From: Anas platyrhynchos
Taxonomy: Eukaryota; Chordata; Aves; Anseriformes; Anatidae
DNA: 64,000 nt
Assembly (NCBI RefSeq): GCF_047663525.1
Contig: NC_092606.1
Location: forward strand, 1,681,501 to 1,745,500
Reading direction: 5' to 3'
Shown here: one piece after another, positions 38,089 through 50,086 of the stretch
Layout: every line of letters starts with the position of its first letter
How positions within the stretch are numbered: the first letter of the stretch is position 1
Position numbers and translations under genes: made by a program
The notes under the pieces: generated by a model
Told to the model about the DNA's origin: nothing
The model's input: only the letters and a program-made list of their open reading frames with translations
Database searches by the model: none

Positions 38089-41010
38089 CTGCAAAACACA
38101 AGCAAGGCCGGGTGAGCGGGTGGCCATCCACCAGGACCACGTCTGTGCAAGAGAAGGAAAACCCCACTCGCCCCGCTGTGCGCTCGGCAAACCTCGGCAG
38201 GGTAAGGTTGTTCTGGGTTTGTGCAGTGCTTGTTACCAGGGGGCCCCCAGGCATTGCCAGGACAGATATTAACAAAACAAAACAAAAAAAATCTTCCAGC
38301 CTAATTGGGTTCAATTACTCGTCAAGGGCTTAGGCAGCCTACCTGTGGGCCCGGACAGAATTTCAGCCAGATTAGCGCATGGAAGATTGGTTACACCTTT
38401 TTCGCATTCAAAAGCAGCAACTTCACAGCTGGCTGGAGTCCAAGGGGATGGTGAGAGGCTCAGGCTGGATACAGATGCCAGCAATTTACCCTGCCCTCTC
38501 CCCAGTGCCACCCTGCTTTTTTTAGGTATACGAGAGGCCCTGCCAAAATACATAAACATAGGAAAGTTGCTCATTAGAAAAGGCGGTGAGTCATGTCCAT
38601 CTCATCGCTAATCGGCTCTCCGCGAGGCTGAGGAAGTGTGGAAAGAGTGACCTGGTTCTGTCAGAAGCCGAGAGTAAAACCAAAGCAGAGGTAGGGACAA
38701 GGGAGGCTCTTTTCCTGCTGCCGTAATGCCTGACGAATGTTTTGGAGAGAGCCACGCTCTGCACAGGCTTGGGTTCGCCTGCTGCGGGCCCCAGGAAGGA
38801 TGAGATCTGGGCACTCCTGCTATTTCAAAGGCCGGAGTTCAAAACAAAATACCTGCTTTCATCTCCCCTACTCCTTTAGGACTTCCCCAAAGCCAGCGGA
38901 GAAGCTGTAAGCATGGGGACGAGCCCCGGAGTGTTAATAACTTGCGAGTCACTTCTACCTGCGCTGTCTCCAGCTGGGACTGCCTGGGGGGTGCGGAGCT
39001 GCTGCTGCACCTCCCAGCCATGTCTGAGCCCCCCCGTGGTGCCCTCGGGCTCCTTGTGGAGGGCTCTGGGTGGTGCTCGGGGGCAGAAGGTGCCTGCCCC
39101 CAGCACCCAGCGCCGGGGCTCGGAGCCCTCAGCGCTCCCAGAGCAGCGCTGCCTGCCCCAGGGGACCGTGGTGGTTCCCAGAGGTGCCACCTCTCCCTGC
39201 TGCTTTCCCTACCTGTTTTCTCCTTCCCTGTTTCCCAGGGAAGGCCAAGGTTTGGGTAGAGCCAAGCTGGGCCCCCCCAAAGGGCTGAAAGGCTCTGCCT
39301 GCAGCTCGCACACCCTGACACCACGGCGCAGCGGGCGGCCCGGGCCCTGGGAAACGCCGGCAGGTCTCAGCAGCGGCCGCTAGCGCTGCCAGCACATTTT
39401 TGGCATGCATGTGCAGTATGGTAACTTAACGAGCATAACACAGTCTCCTCTGTGGCTTGTTCCCTGCTGGCAGCTACTTGAGCAGCTCCTGAAACCGTGG
39501 GCCCCAAGTGCGGGCGCTGCGAGGGTTCGTGCCCCGCCAGGAAGATTTTTGCTGCAACTGCGAGCGCCCAGGTTCCCCTGCAGCCCCCCCCACCACAGCC
39601 ACCCCGCGGTGAACGTGGTGTTTTTCCAAAGGAACGGAGGTCTTGGAGCATGGGAAATCCCTACCCAGAGGTCTGTTACTGACAGCACAGAGGATTTGGG
39701 CACTTACACTCCGAAACAAGCTGCTCCAGATCACTGACCGGCACCCGCACGCGGAGGGCTGCTGATGCTGGGATGTCCCGCGGAGTGTGTCCAGCCCTGA
39801 GCTGGGAAGAGAAGAAAAGGTGGGAGTTAACACTGTGGGCCCAGCCAGGATCCCAGGAATTCACTCTAAGTTCTTCCCTGCACCCAGGACACCTGGGAAG
39901 TGTTTGGGGTTTTCCTCTTCCATCACAAGCCTTACAAACACACCCTTGCCTTCAGCATCCACCGAGCTCTCTCCTACCCCCAGAGCCCTGGGGTGGGTCT
40001 GCATTTCTTCAGGCAGTGCCTGAAGCTCTCTCCCCTGGGACCCCCCCCGTGAGGGCTGTGCTTTGAGCTCCCCGTCCCCAGCACCGCACCAGCAGGAGAG
40101 GCGTCGGGATCGCAGGGGAAGCGTGAAGGGGCAGAGCTGGTGCCAAGAGCTGCAGCATCCCTCCCCGGGGAAGCATCCCCTTCCTGTATTCCTCCAGCTA
40201 GCCCAAAATGAACAAATCCCAGAAGCGTGGGCGCAGCACGGGAACAGCGGCAGAGCCGCCCGCGGGGATGCGCTGCAGGAGCGCGAGCCCACGCAGGGAG
40301 AGCGTGAGCAACGCCTGCCCCCGGAGCAGCCCCGAGCAGCCAGCCCCGCTCCACGGCTGGCCACCGAGCCCCTGGGGACAGCAGGACAGGGCTCGGTTTC
40401 CCTGAGCGTGGCCAAAAAACGAGGAAGGAAATGACACGGAGCGAGGGGAAGCGGACCTGGGGCCGCGGGTGCAGGGCAGGCGGCGTGCACGCTCGCCGTG
40501 GTGCTGCCGGCAGGCAGGGCGGGCCGGGAGCTCTGGTGGAGCTGGGAGCAGGCAGAAGGCAAAGCCAAACAGGATTTTGAGCTCCACGCCTCCCTCCGGG
40601 AGGGCTGGGAAGCCTTAGTGTGGAGGTGACCCGCAAACACGCTGCAGCCGCGTCCCGTTGGGATGTGGCCTTAGCGAACAGGAGGGCACGGCTCCACGGG
40701 TTGCTCAGAAGCCCCCAGGCCGACCTGCGGGGCTCACCCCACCTCTGGGAGCACCGCACAGCGCCTGAGCCCGCTCTGCCAGCCCTGGTTTGATCCACAG
40801 GTGCCAGGCGGTGGGGAGAAGGGTTTTGTTACGCCAACAGTCCTTGGGCACAAAGCGTCGCCGTTGGAGGAGATGTGAGCCTGAAGGCAGCCTCTGCTGC
40901 ACCCCAGGCCCCAGCCAGCCCCGGTCGGTGCGTGCTGCTGGCCCCGTGGGGCTGCAGGTGACAGCCGTGTCCCCACAGGGTCCTGCAGCCCCAGCTCCAC
41001 GTGGTGCTGG

Positions 41011-41050
41011 CGTGATCCTGCCCTCCTCACCGTGATCCTGCCCTCCTGCG
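41011..41050. repeat. 20-bp tandem duplication
   Basis: CGTGATCCTGCCCTCCTCAC at 41,011-41,030 is followed by a copy differing only in the last bases (41,031-41,050). Confidence 0.9.
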
Positions 41051-44000
41051 CTCCGTGCCAGGGTACGTCGCTCCCCGGCGCTGTGCACATTTCCTCCTCA
41101 GCCCAAGGATTTGTATTTTGATTAAAAGACGAGATCTAACGTGTCAAAAGCCAGCAGGGAGAACCTTTTGGTCTCAAAATGTTAAGATGGATGAGGCGGA
41201 TGGCCTCAGCGGTGAGAGCAGGGTCAGGTTTGGCAGCGGGGCTGTGACAGCCGGCGGCGTCCCCGCCTGGAGCCGGCCACACAGGCGCTCACTGCAGCCC
41301 CTCGGGGGCTCGGGGCACTCGGGGCGCCTTGGGAAGGGCCTCGCTGCTTTCCATAACGCGGTTCCTGTTGGCAGGCACTGACTTATCCGGGCATTTGCAT
41401 GTGCCGGGCTGGGCTCGCTCGGCAAACTCTGCAGCCGCCGGGGCTGGCAGTGAGCTGCCCGCGTATGGGGGCACCGCTCAGCCGGGAGGAGCGACACAAG
41501 GGATGGCAGTGCCAGCCCCGCTCACAGCAGCAGGGCACTGGGTGGTTTTGGGGCCAGCTGGGAGCGCAGGCAGGGTGCCCGCAGGCCCACGTCTCGGCTA
41601 TGTGCCACCTCCCCAGGGCAGGCTGGAGGGGCTCTGAGGGGCTGATCGCGGCACAGCTGCTTCAGGTGGCGCTGAGAGGCTTCAGCTGCCCTGGGAGCTG
41701 CGTTTCCTCCTAATGCTCACGCCTGGCCCCAGCCAGCTTCTGCCAGGTTCCCTGCAGCCTGCTGTTTCGCTCCCACGAAATGCCTTTTGCCTTCCTTAGG
41801 GCTCCCCATTCCTCCTGGCACAGCCACGCTGTGACCCAGCGCTGCCCCTCTCCGCGTGGTGCTTCCCAGGGAAGGAGCACCACAGCTCTTCCCAACCACT
41901 GCTCCAGGCAAAACAACAACAAAAAGGCAAGGGAATTAGCTGAAAAAACGAGCCAACCCTACCTGTGTGGTGGTGCCGGGGTGGCAGCAGGGTCCCCAGC
42001 ACGCAAAGCTCCCCACTGCCAGCTCAGCGCCTCACCTGCTCCTGGCACCGGGGTTTTTTGTTCCCTACAAGCACGAGGAGAGGCTCGGGGTGCAGCGAGG
42101 CTCGCTGGTGGTCTGGCTGCCACCAGGTGTTCCTGCCACGGCACCCTCATCGCTGTGCTGATTCCAATTAACAGGCTAATTAATCTTGCAACAGCCCTGA
42201 CCCACAGCAAACCCCTTCCAGGCTCTGCCACGCACTTCCCCAGCCACAGACGCCGGCTGCTGCTGCTGCTCCTCCTTCTGGGGACCCCAAGTGGGGTCCT
42301 GGGGCTCCCCAGCCCCGGTGGCACTGGGTCCCTGGGGTCCAGGGACCGGAGGGTTCTGCTGTTGCCCTCATCTGCTTAACGAGGGGTGGGGGAAGTGATT
42401 GGGTAATTACAGCCCAGAGATAACCCTGGTCTGCAAAGCCTCCAGCTCCCCTCAGGAGGGGTTTGTGGTGCTGCTTGCCCAGCTCCTGCTGCAGCAGGGA
42501 CCTCGCTTCTGCCCCAGGACTGGATCTCCTCAGGATCTCCTTGCCCGGTGCCTCCAGCACACTGTGTCGCTGCGTGGGGTGAGTCTGGCGAGCTCGTGTC
42601 GGGCACCGTGGCTGTTTTTGCTGTACCCAGAGGCTGAGCTGTGTGGTTCCTCCGTGGCAGATCCCCAGGGGAGCCCGTGAAAGCTGAGCCCTGCGAGGCT
42701 GCCTGTGCCCGGCTCCGTGGGGCAGTTGGGTGAGACAAAAGCTTGGTTTCCTGATGGCAGAGTGGCTCCTCTCGCAGTGAGAGGGGTTTCAGAAGTGATA
42801 AGATAGCACCTGTGTGATGGTTTGAATATCAGATGCTCTGCTCCCTCAGAAAGGCCGCTGCTGGCAGCGCTCGTGGGTCTCCTGTCCCAGAACTTGCAGA
42901 GTTGGGATTTCCTCCTCTCGCTTCAGTTCCCAAAACACAGCTCTGTTAATGAAGGCTGAAATTCCCCCAGGCAAACGTTCTTGGTCCCTGGACCTCCTGA
43001 GAAAGGCTTGGAAACACCTCTAGAAGCTCCGAAGGCTGAGGCAAACGCAGGCAGAGGTTACAGCGAAGCACGCTGCGGTCTCTAGGCCGTGAGAGGGCCT
43101 CGCTCACTGGGCTGCAGACAATGAGCTGGCAAGCCTGAACTTCATGCCTCTTGTTCTGGGGCTGCTGGGTGGCTTTTCTCTGACTTCTTTGTTGCTCTGG
43201 ATGATTTTTAAGGGCTCTTTTAGCTTGAGAGCAGAGGCACTGACTTGTTCCTAAGTGACTGGAGCGAGGCTTGCAGCAGGCACCGCTCTGTGTGGCAGCA
43301 GCGTGGTAAAAACACACCCGGCACAGGCACCAGCATCTCCCCGGCTCCCTCGGGGCTGGCTGAGGTCCTGCAGATGCCTCACTCGGTGGCCAGATCCCCG
43401 GAGGGGTGGCTGGGCCTGCTCCAGCCCCTGCTGCTGCCCTCGGTGTTCTGCTCTTCCCTGAAGGCCTCAGGAGGACTGCGTGGCGCTGGGGACAGCAGGG
43501 ACACCGCGGAGCAAAGCGGGTGGCAGGGCCCGAGAGGTGTCCCGGCGAGTTCAGTGCTCGGGGAGGATGAGGCGAAGCAGGAGCCGTGCTTTCCCCACAA
43601 AAGGCAGAGGAGCAGGAGCCCCCGGTTTCTTTCCTGGAGCATCATCTGGGATTCAAGGCAGGTTTGTGGGCTGGGTGTATGAAATGTCAGTACTGAAGCG
43701 AGCTTCTCCCCCTTCCCAGGAGAGGTAAAGTTATTCATTTTAGAGATGACAAATGCTTTCTAATGCTGCAGTAAAGAGAAGAGTCAATATTGCAGGCGCT
43801 GAATGAATGAGTCTGCTCAGGGCTCTTCCTAGCCAGGCTGAACAGAAAATTGCTTTGGAAATGGTCTCGGAGAACGGTGTTTAAAATAAATTTCAGCAGA
43901 GAGCACAAACTGCAGCCATTCCGGGGTCAGGCCTTGCTCGTACCGCATCCAGGGGAGCTTGAAGTGGGTTTGGGGCCGTCGGGCAGTGAGGATGTGCTGA

Positions 44001-47000
44001 ACCTGCTGGCTTCTTGCTCCTCTTCCCATCCCTCAGCGGCCGCTTGCTCCGCTGCCTCTGTCTGCCCGTGGCCGTTCTCCTGGAGCCGTGGGTGCCCCAG
44101 GTCCTTCTCGGGAGCGTGGCTGAGAGCCAGCAGCGTGCCCCCGTCACCGCAGGGATGAGCAGTTTGGGTTGGGAAGGGGAAATGGGAAGGGCAGGGGGAG
44201 ATGTGGCTGTGACAAAGGATGCCTCCGCTGCACCTCGCGCCTGTGGGGAACCCCGTGCCGTGCCGATTCCTACAGGCAGGCCGCATTACCCTCTTGGGTA
44301 AGCACAGGGTGGAAGCTGTCAGATGTTAAATCAGATAAAATCTGCCTCCCGAAGCTCTGGGCAGGCCTGGCTGCCTGCACAGCACCCAGCACAACTGGGT
44401 GCCCCGTGCACGCAGCTGCCTTTCCAGAGGCTCGGTGCTGGGCTCCACGCACAGCTCCCCTCCACGAGAGGCTTGCAGGGCTCGGCTGCAGGAGGTCCTG
44501 GGCTCAGCAACCCGAGGAAAGGCATTCAGCCAGGGTAATGCACTGAGCAAACGTGCGAGGGGTTAACGAGGAATAGCAAAACGTGGTGGTGTTCCCAGAG
44601 CATCAGGGCATGCCCGCGGGTTAACTGCTGAACGCCCAGCGCTGCTCTGCCCCTTCTGCTGCTGTGTGTGGAGGCTGCCAGGCCCCTGCTCTGCCAGCAG
44701 GGACGCAGGAGGCACCTCTGTGACTCAGGAGCGGGGAGGAAGGGTTTGTCATCAGCACCTGGGTGGGGCTGGATGGGGCAAGGGGTGAGCAGTGCCTGCC
44801 TTCACCCGGCTGGGCACATCCACGCAGCCTGGCTCCCCTGTTTGCTGCTCTCCCAGCACCAAAACAGCAGCAGGAAAAACCAAAAAAAACAAAAAACCAA
44901 CAACCCACAGGTGGCTGAGGCTCTGGAAGGCTCTGAAGGAAGGGCTGCTACCTGCTCCAGCAGCCAGGGTCCCTGCTCGCTGCCTGCTGCTCCCGCTGCC
45001 TGCACGCCTCTCCCTGCTCGCTGCCGTCTCCCACGTGAGGCTGCCTGCCCACGGGCGCCTCGCCGCTCCCTGCCGCCTCCTCCTCGCCTCTGCTTCCTCT
45101 CCTCTCCCCTGGCAGCTGGGGCCTCACAGCTCCACGCAGAGCCCTCGCCGTGGGGGAGCCCTCCCGGCTGCTGGGGAGGACGGAGGTGGGAGCCGCTGCG
45201 ACCCGGAGCGCGGGGATTGATGCGCTGCTGGGCGATGCAGCTGCTCTGCTCGGGGACAGGTCTCCCTCGGCAACCAGCAGGCTGATTTTATGCATGAGAA
45301 ACAGTCTTTTTTTTTAAGGGAAAAAAAAAAAAGAAAGCTGTCTGTTATTTTGGAGCTCCTGGCGTGATCCAACGCGCTGCGCTCGGTGTCTGCTGCTCGG
45401 AGCAAGAGGCGGGGGGCTCCCCTGCAGGGCCCAGGCCAGTAGCGTGGCCATCTGCACCTTGCTTAAAAACTTGGGCTGGGTGCACGAAACCTCCCTAAAA
45501 ACCAGCATGAAGCCTTGAGGAGGCGTGAACTGGCTCCTACAGTTGTGCGCGGTGCCAGGTGTGCTGAACACCAGGGACTGCTCTCTAATCCTCTGCTCTC
45601 AAAGCAAGCGGGGAGAGATCGCCTGCTCTGAAGCGCACGGCTTGCTTGGCTCCAGGTGACGGCACCTGGGCTGCAGGCGGAGATCAGAAGCTCCCCAGCT
45701 TCCTGCCTTGCCCCAGCTAAGGGGGACACCACCTCCTTGGAGCTCTGAACGACACGGGGCCGGGCTGGCTGCTCGCAGGACCAGGGCTGCTCAGCTCCTG
45801 GATGCTGCTGGAGGCTTCGCCTCTCGTTGACGCGGCGGAGCTGTGCGCTGGGGGAGCACCTCTGTGCTTGGCACTGTCCCCGCTGGCCCACTTCAAAACC
45901 CATAAAATTGAAGGCAGCTGTGAGTTCGCTCCCTGGAAATCGTGCGGTGCTTCCATGCTGACGCTCGCCCGGACCTTTCCGGGGGCTCTGCCAACTGGTG
46001 CGTGCTCCGAGCCTTCCCTGGGCAGCCCCAACGCTCCCTGGTGAACCCGGCTGATGGGTCTGGGGTGGAGGGATCGGAGGGATCCCCCTCAGGGAAGGGC
46101 AGCAGGGGCTGTGGACTCATCCCAAGGCCCTGCGGTGGTTCAGCAGGGGCTGTAGGAGCAAAAAGCACGAGCTGGAGGCAAAGAAAGCGAGCGGGGCTGG
46201 CAGTGGGCTGGCTGTGCCCGGCCTCCTGCCCGCAGCAGCTGTAAGGAATGAGGTCACTTTGTGAGCACATCAATGGGGTTGCTTAGGGTAACAGGAAGGG
46301 AGGCCGATTTTAATCAATTAGCTGGAAATCGAGTTTATATGCAGCAGCAGGCGCTTCCCATGCGAGCAGCCTGGGGCCAGCACCCCCTGGGCTGCTGGTG
46401 CAGAGCTCGAGGCTCCGCGCGCTCGGCTTGGTATGGACGGGCGCTCGGCAGAAGGGACAGTGAGCGAATTCCAATTTCCCTCATGAATAGGGACGCCTGG
46501 CCCGCTGAATTACTGCTCAGCCTCCCGCTCCCAACAGGAGGAGACACGCAGCCGCGCTCCGTGCGGGGGGCTGCGATGTTTACAGGGGGGAAAGCCACGG
46601 CTCGCTGGGGCCCACGATGCCCCGCGTGGATGCCGGGCAACCCAGCCTGGTGTGGGGAGCTGGGGCACGCAGAGGCACCTGCTGGGCTGTCCTGCGGGGA
46701 GAAACACCCCTGATGGCTGCTCTTGTTTTCTAAAAGGGGAGAGGAGCTGGGCAGGAGGAGCTGAGGGGTCAGGCAGGCACCAGGGGGTGCCCCGTGAGCC
46801 TGCGGTGCCCAGGTGCGGGTGGGCAGCGAGCTCGGCTGCCCTCTTCCCGCTTGCTTCCCGAGCTGCTGGAGGCCTGGGGCCGTGCTCTGGGGATTTCCTT
46901 CCTGTTTCCAAATGCCACAGCCTGCTAGGTGTTGACGTTTCCGCTCGCGTTGTGGTTGCTCAGCGTCTCTTTGAAGCCGTAACTCAGCGCGCACGTGGCC

Positions 47001-47507
47001 AGGCTGGGGACTGGCCATGGACGGGGTTGGGAGGAGCTCCCACACCGACCTGAGGCACGAACCTGGCTGGCGAGGGGAAAACAACCTGCCCGCAGGAGGA
47101 AGGGGGTGGCTGTGTCTTCCTGGGGCCTGGCACAGTGGTAGGAAGCCGGGAAGGTTTCTCCATGGCACCGCTGGGCCTTCTGGGCTGCTGCTTCGCTCTC
47201 CTCGTCCTGCCTTTTACCTGGACCCCAACTGTGCTGTGCCTGGTTCCAAGCTGTTACAGCCTCCCCAAACATGCTCAAGCAGACCTCTTGTACAGCGCTC
47301 CACACTTTGTCTTCCCTCCCCTTAGATCCAATTTTAAGGACTGTTTCCCCCACAGCCAGCCTATTTCTGAACACAAAACCAGCCTGAGCTCTCCAGCCCT
47401 GAGCCTTCAGCTGGGTTCAGGCACTGCGCTGAGCCCTGCGCCTCTCAGCGTGGTCCTGCCCCACACGGAGGAGCTGCCAGAGGCAGGAGCAGATCCCTTG
47501 GGGTTTG

Positions 47508-47530
47508 GGTGAAATCCCTGGGATTTCACC
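47508..47530. repeat. Perfect 23-bp inverted repeat
   Basis: Arm GGTGAAATCCC at 47,508-47,518 and arm GGGATTTCACC at 47,520-47,530 are exact reverse complements around a single T. Confidence 0.97.
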
Positions 47531-48359
47531 TTTGTTTCCAGAGGGAGCGGGGCTGCTCGTGCCCTTGCCCAAGGCCCTCAAGGCAGAAGGACAGGCAGCA
47601 GGGGCTGTGTTGGGCACAGGTTGGTTACAACCCGCTGTGCTGCTGCCCTCCTGATCCTCACCGGGGCTCTGCCAGCCAAGCCCTGGTGGCAGATTCCTGC
47701 TGGTGGGAGCCGGCACGAGCTCTCCAAACCGGGGACTGGTCTCCCACCGCTTGGGAACTGGGGTTGTGGTGCTGTGAAGGCAGAACCAGCCCCGTCCCAG
47801 CCCCGGGGAGCAGTGGCACGCCTGGAGCGAGACGGCGAGGCCCAGGGGGAAGGAATCCGCTCCCTGCCAGGGCAGGGACAGCCGATCCGGTGTATCACGA
47901 GCAGGGACAACATTTCGCCAGCGCTAATCCCTCCGCGTTCGGGATAAACCCAACTCGCAGGGTGATATTAGGGCATCCGTCAGGGATCAAGGACTCACCC
48001 GCTGTCCAGTCGAGCAGGTTGCAATCCCCGCCGGCCGCCCGCAGCCACATGCCAGGCACTGAGCAGCGGCTCAGGAGCTGAGTCAAGGGCCGCGCACGCA
48101 GCCGGCGGGGCTGTGGGGCCGGCTGTAGGGCAGCGGGGTGCCCTAAGAGTGGGGTGCCAGGGGGTGCCAGCACCCCCATAGGCACCAGGCAGGGCTGGGG
48201 GTGCCCCACAGCACCCGGTGCCGTGAGGGAAGAGCTGGCACGGAGCTGGAGGGGGGGTCCCGCTGGGTGCCAGCAGCGGGGTTTTGCCTTCTCCCCCCCT
48301 CTCCCGGTGCCCCCTCAGGCACGGTCCCAACCAAGCCACCCTCTGGGGACCCTCACCGA

Positions 48360-48374
48360 GGGGGGGGGGGGGGG
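48360..48374. repeat. Poly(G) run of 15
   Basis: Uninterrupted G15. Further on, a G11 (48,426-48,436) and a C10 (48,461-48,470) can pair as a hairpin. Length is prone to sequencing error. Confidence 0.9.
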
Positions 48375-48530
48375 CTCAGCCCCGGCTCCCCGCGATCCGG
48401 CGGCGCTGCCCGGCCCCGGGGAGGAGGGGGGGGGGGATGGTGCTCGGTTGGGGTCGGGCACCCCCCCCCCAGCTCCCCACCACCCCAAACCCACCCCACA
48501 CACCCGCGTTCTCGCCCCGCAACCCCTCAC

Positions 48531-48555
48531 CTGGGCTCCGTGTGGGGCTCGCTTG
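48531..48555 (-). other. DUSP14: Candidate non-coding first exon end of DUSP14
   Basis: On the - strand GGAGCCCAG|gtgagg is a full-consensus 5' splice site at 48,531/48,530, downstream of the TATA-like box. The upper boundary is a guess from TATA spacing; the exon could start further upstream in the island. Confidence 0.35.
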
Positions 48556-48577
48556 GGCTCCGTGGCGGCGGGCAGCA

Positions 48578-48585
48578 CTTTTATC
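48578..48585 (-). promoter_or_regulatory. TATA-like box
   Basis: GATAAAAG on the - strand in a GC-rich setting. Predicts transcription start near 48,548-48,555. Confidence 0.4.
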
Positions 48586-48642
48586 CGCCGGCTGCCGGCT
48601 CCGTCGCGGCGCTGCCACCTGATCGCGGCGCTGCCGGGGCCG

Positions 48643-48695
48643 CCCTCCCTTCCCCTCCCCTCCCTTCCCTTCCCTCCCCTCCCCTCCTCCTTCCC
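48643..48695 (-). promoter_or_regulatory. Homopurine (G-run) tract in promoter
   Basis: 53 bp with only C and T on the + strand, that is G/A runs on the - strand. Such mirror-like GGGA/GGGGA tracts can form G-quadruplex or H-DNA and bind SP/MAZ-type factors. It sits about 60 bp upstream of the TATA-like box. Confidence 0.6.
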
Positions 48696-48884
48696 GGCCT
48701 CCCGCCCGCCCCCCGCCCGCCCCCCGGTGGCCGTTGCCCGGTGCCAGTTGCCCGGTTACGGCGGGGCCGAGCCCGCCCGGCTCTGCCCCCGCCCCCCGCC
48801 CCGGGCGGAGCTGATGGCGCCCGGCCCGCCCCCCCCTCAGGGCGCTGAGGGGCGTGGGGAGCGCGGGGGGACGCGGAGGGGTCC

Positions 48885-49830
48885 CTGTGGGGGTGTCACG
48901 ATAGGGACCTTACAGTGTGTGGGGACACTACGCGATCTGTCGGGATATGGTGGGGTCCCTGTGGGGACAGAGATGTGGCAGGGTCCGTGAGGGGACACAG
49001 CAGGCTCCTTGTGGGGGACATTGTGGTGTGGGGGGACGCTGCAAATTCCATGAGGGGACACAGCAGGGTCCCCATAGGGGTGTCACTGTGGGGACATTAC
49101 AGTGTGTGGGGACATGGTGGGGTCCCTGTGGGGACAGAGGTGTGGCAGGGACCATGAGGGGACAGAGCAGGCTCCTTATGGGGTGTCACTGTGGGGACAC
49201 AGCATGTGGGGACATGGTGGGGCCACTACAAATTCCATGAGGGGACACAACAGGGTCCCTGTAGGGGTGTCAGCATGGGGACATTACAGTTTATGGGGAC
49301 GTGGTGGGGTCCCTGTGTGGACGGAGACGTGGCAGGGACCATGAGGGGACACAGCAGGTCCCTGTGGGGGTGTGACAGTCTGGGGACATGACGAGGTCCC
49401 TCTGGGGTTGCGGCAGGGTCTGTGCCACCCATCTGGGGATGTGATAAGAGCACGTGTGGGGCACAGTGGGGTCCCTGTGGGGACGTTACGGAGTCAGTGT
49501 GGGGACATGTGGGAGTCCCCGTGGGAATTTGACAGCCTAGGGGCTTGACAGGGTTCTCGCAGGGACGTGGCAGGGTCCCCCTGGGAACGTGACAGGAGTA
49601 TATGGCAGGGGCCCTGTGGGGATGGGGATGTGGCAGAGTCCCTCTGGGGACATGGTGGGTATATGTGGGACATGGCAGGTCCCTGAGGGAATGTGACCGT
49701 GTGGGGATGTGGTGGGGGCTCTGTTAGGGGTGGGACGTGCTGTGTCCCCATGAGGAATTAGCCAGCATGGGGGGGGGGACATGGCAGGGTTTCTCTGGGG
49801 ATCTGGTGGGGTCCCCATGGGGAGGGGACA
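48885..49830. repeat. G-rich minisatellite with 187-bp higher-order repeat
   Basis: About 0.95 kb of degenerate units of about 20-25 bp built on GTGGGGACA and GGCAGGGTCCCTGTGGGG. In the left half they form larger units: TTACAGT landmarks at 48,910, 49,097 and 49,284 are each 187 bp apart, and AATTCCATGAGGGGACAC recurs 187 bp apart near 49,044 and 49,231. The right half is more degenerate. The apparent proteins across it (for example 48,928-49,453) are repeat translations, not genes. Confidence 0.93.
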
Positions 49831-50061
49831 GCGTCAGGATGGAGCTGGAGCTGAGCCCGTGCTTTGGGGACTGGGACCTCCCTGCACACACGGAGCTAGA
49901 CAAGGGGGGGCTGAGGGGACACCTCGGGCCGGGGTCCCTTCTCTCGCAGCAGGGTGGGCTTTGGGGAAGTGGAGGTGAAGCTGTTGGGGTCTGCGCCCCC
50001 CTGCCTTCGCCACCATGTCGTGCTGGGAGCAGCCTGTGAGCTCAGCTGGCCTGACACAGGG

Positions 50062-50086
50062 GAGGAGGAGGAGGAGGAGGAGGAGG
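50062..50086 (+). repeat. (GAG)n microsatellite
   Basis: Eight uninterrupted AGG/GAG triplets. Confidence 0.92.

Larger units (their letters stand above)
38089..48530 (-). other. DUSP14: Probable DUSP14 5' intron, GC-rich, no coding gene
   Basis: If the first exon is at 48,531 and above, this 10.4 kb is one intron (or holds further 5'UTR exons). Composition is high-GC with many stop-poor frames on all strands (for example 39,974-40,798, 46,335-47,168), none with a recognisable domain. A 20-bp tandem duplication lies at 41,011-41,050. A C/T-rich stretch lies at about 44,990-45,125. Confidence 0.5.
48340..48900. promoter_or_regulatory. CpG island, candidate DUSP14 promoter
   Basis: Dense in C, G and CpG with many GC boxes (GGGCGGG/CCCGCCC) at about 48,705-48,830, typical of a vertebrate promoter. 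Read on the - strand the order is GC boxes, a purine tract, a TATA-like box, then a consensus splice donor, which fits a first exon for DUSP14. Direction is an inference; a bidirectional promoter is possible. Confidence 0.6.

Noticed and set aside
39861..40798. Long open frames (259 and 274 codons, - strand)
   Set aside because: Overlapping frames on several phases in GC-rich DNA, with low-complexity Ala/Pro/Arg/Ser composition, no domain and no splice logic.
46335..47168. 277-codon open frame (- strand)
   Set aside because: Same reason: stop-poor GC-rich sequence, biased composition, no homology recognised.
48154..48990. 278-codon open frame (+ strand) through the CpG island
   Set aside because: Crosses homopolymer G/C runs and enters the minisatellite; Pro/Gly/Arg-rich translation with competing frames.
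48837..49818. Repetitive open frames with GTSPCGDRDVAG-like and TPQGPCHVP-like repeats
   Set aside because: These are translations of the 187-bp/20-25-bp minisatellite on both strands, not a repeat protein.
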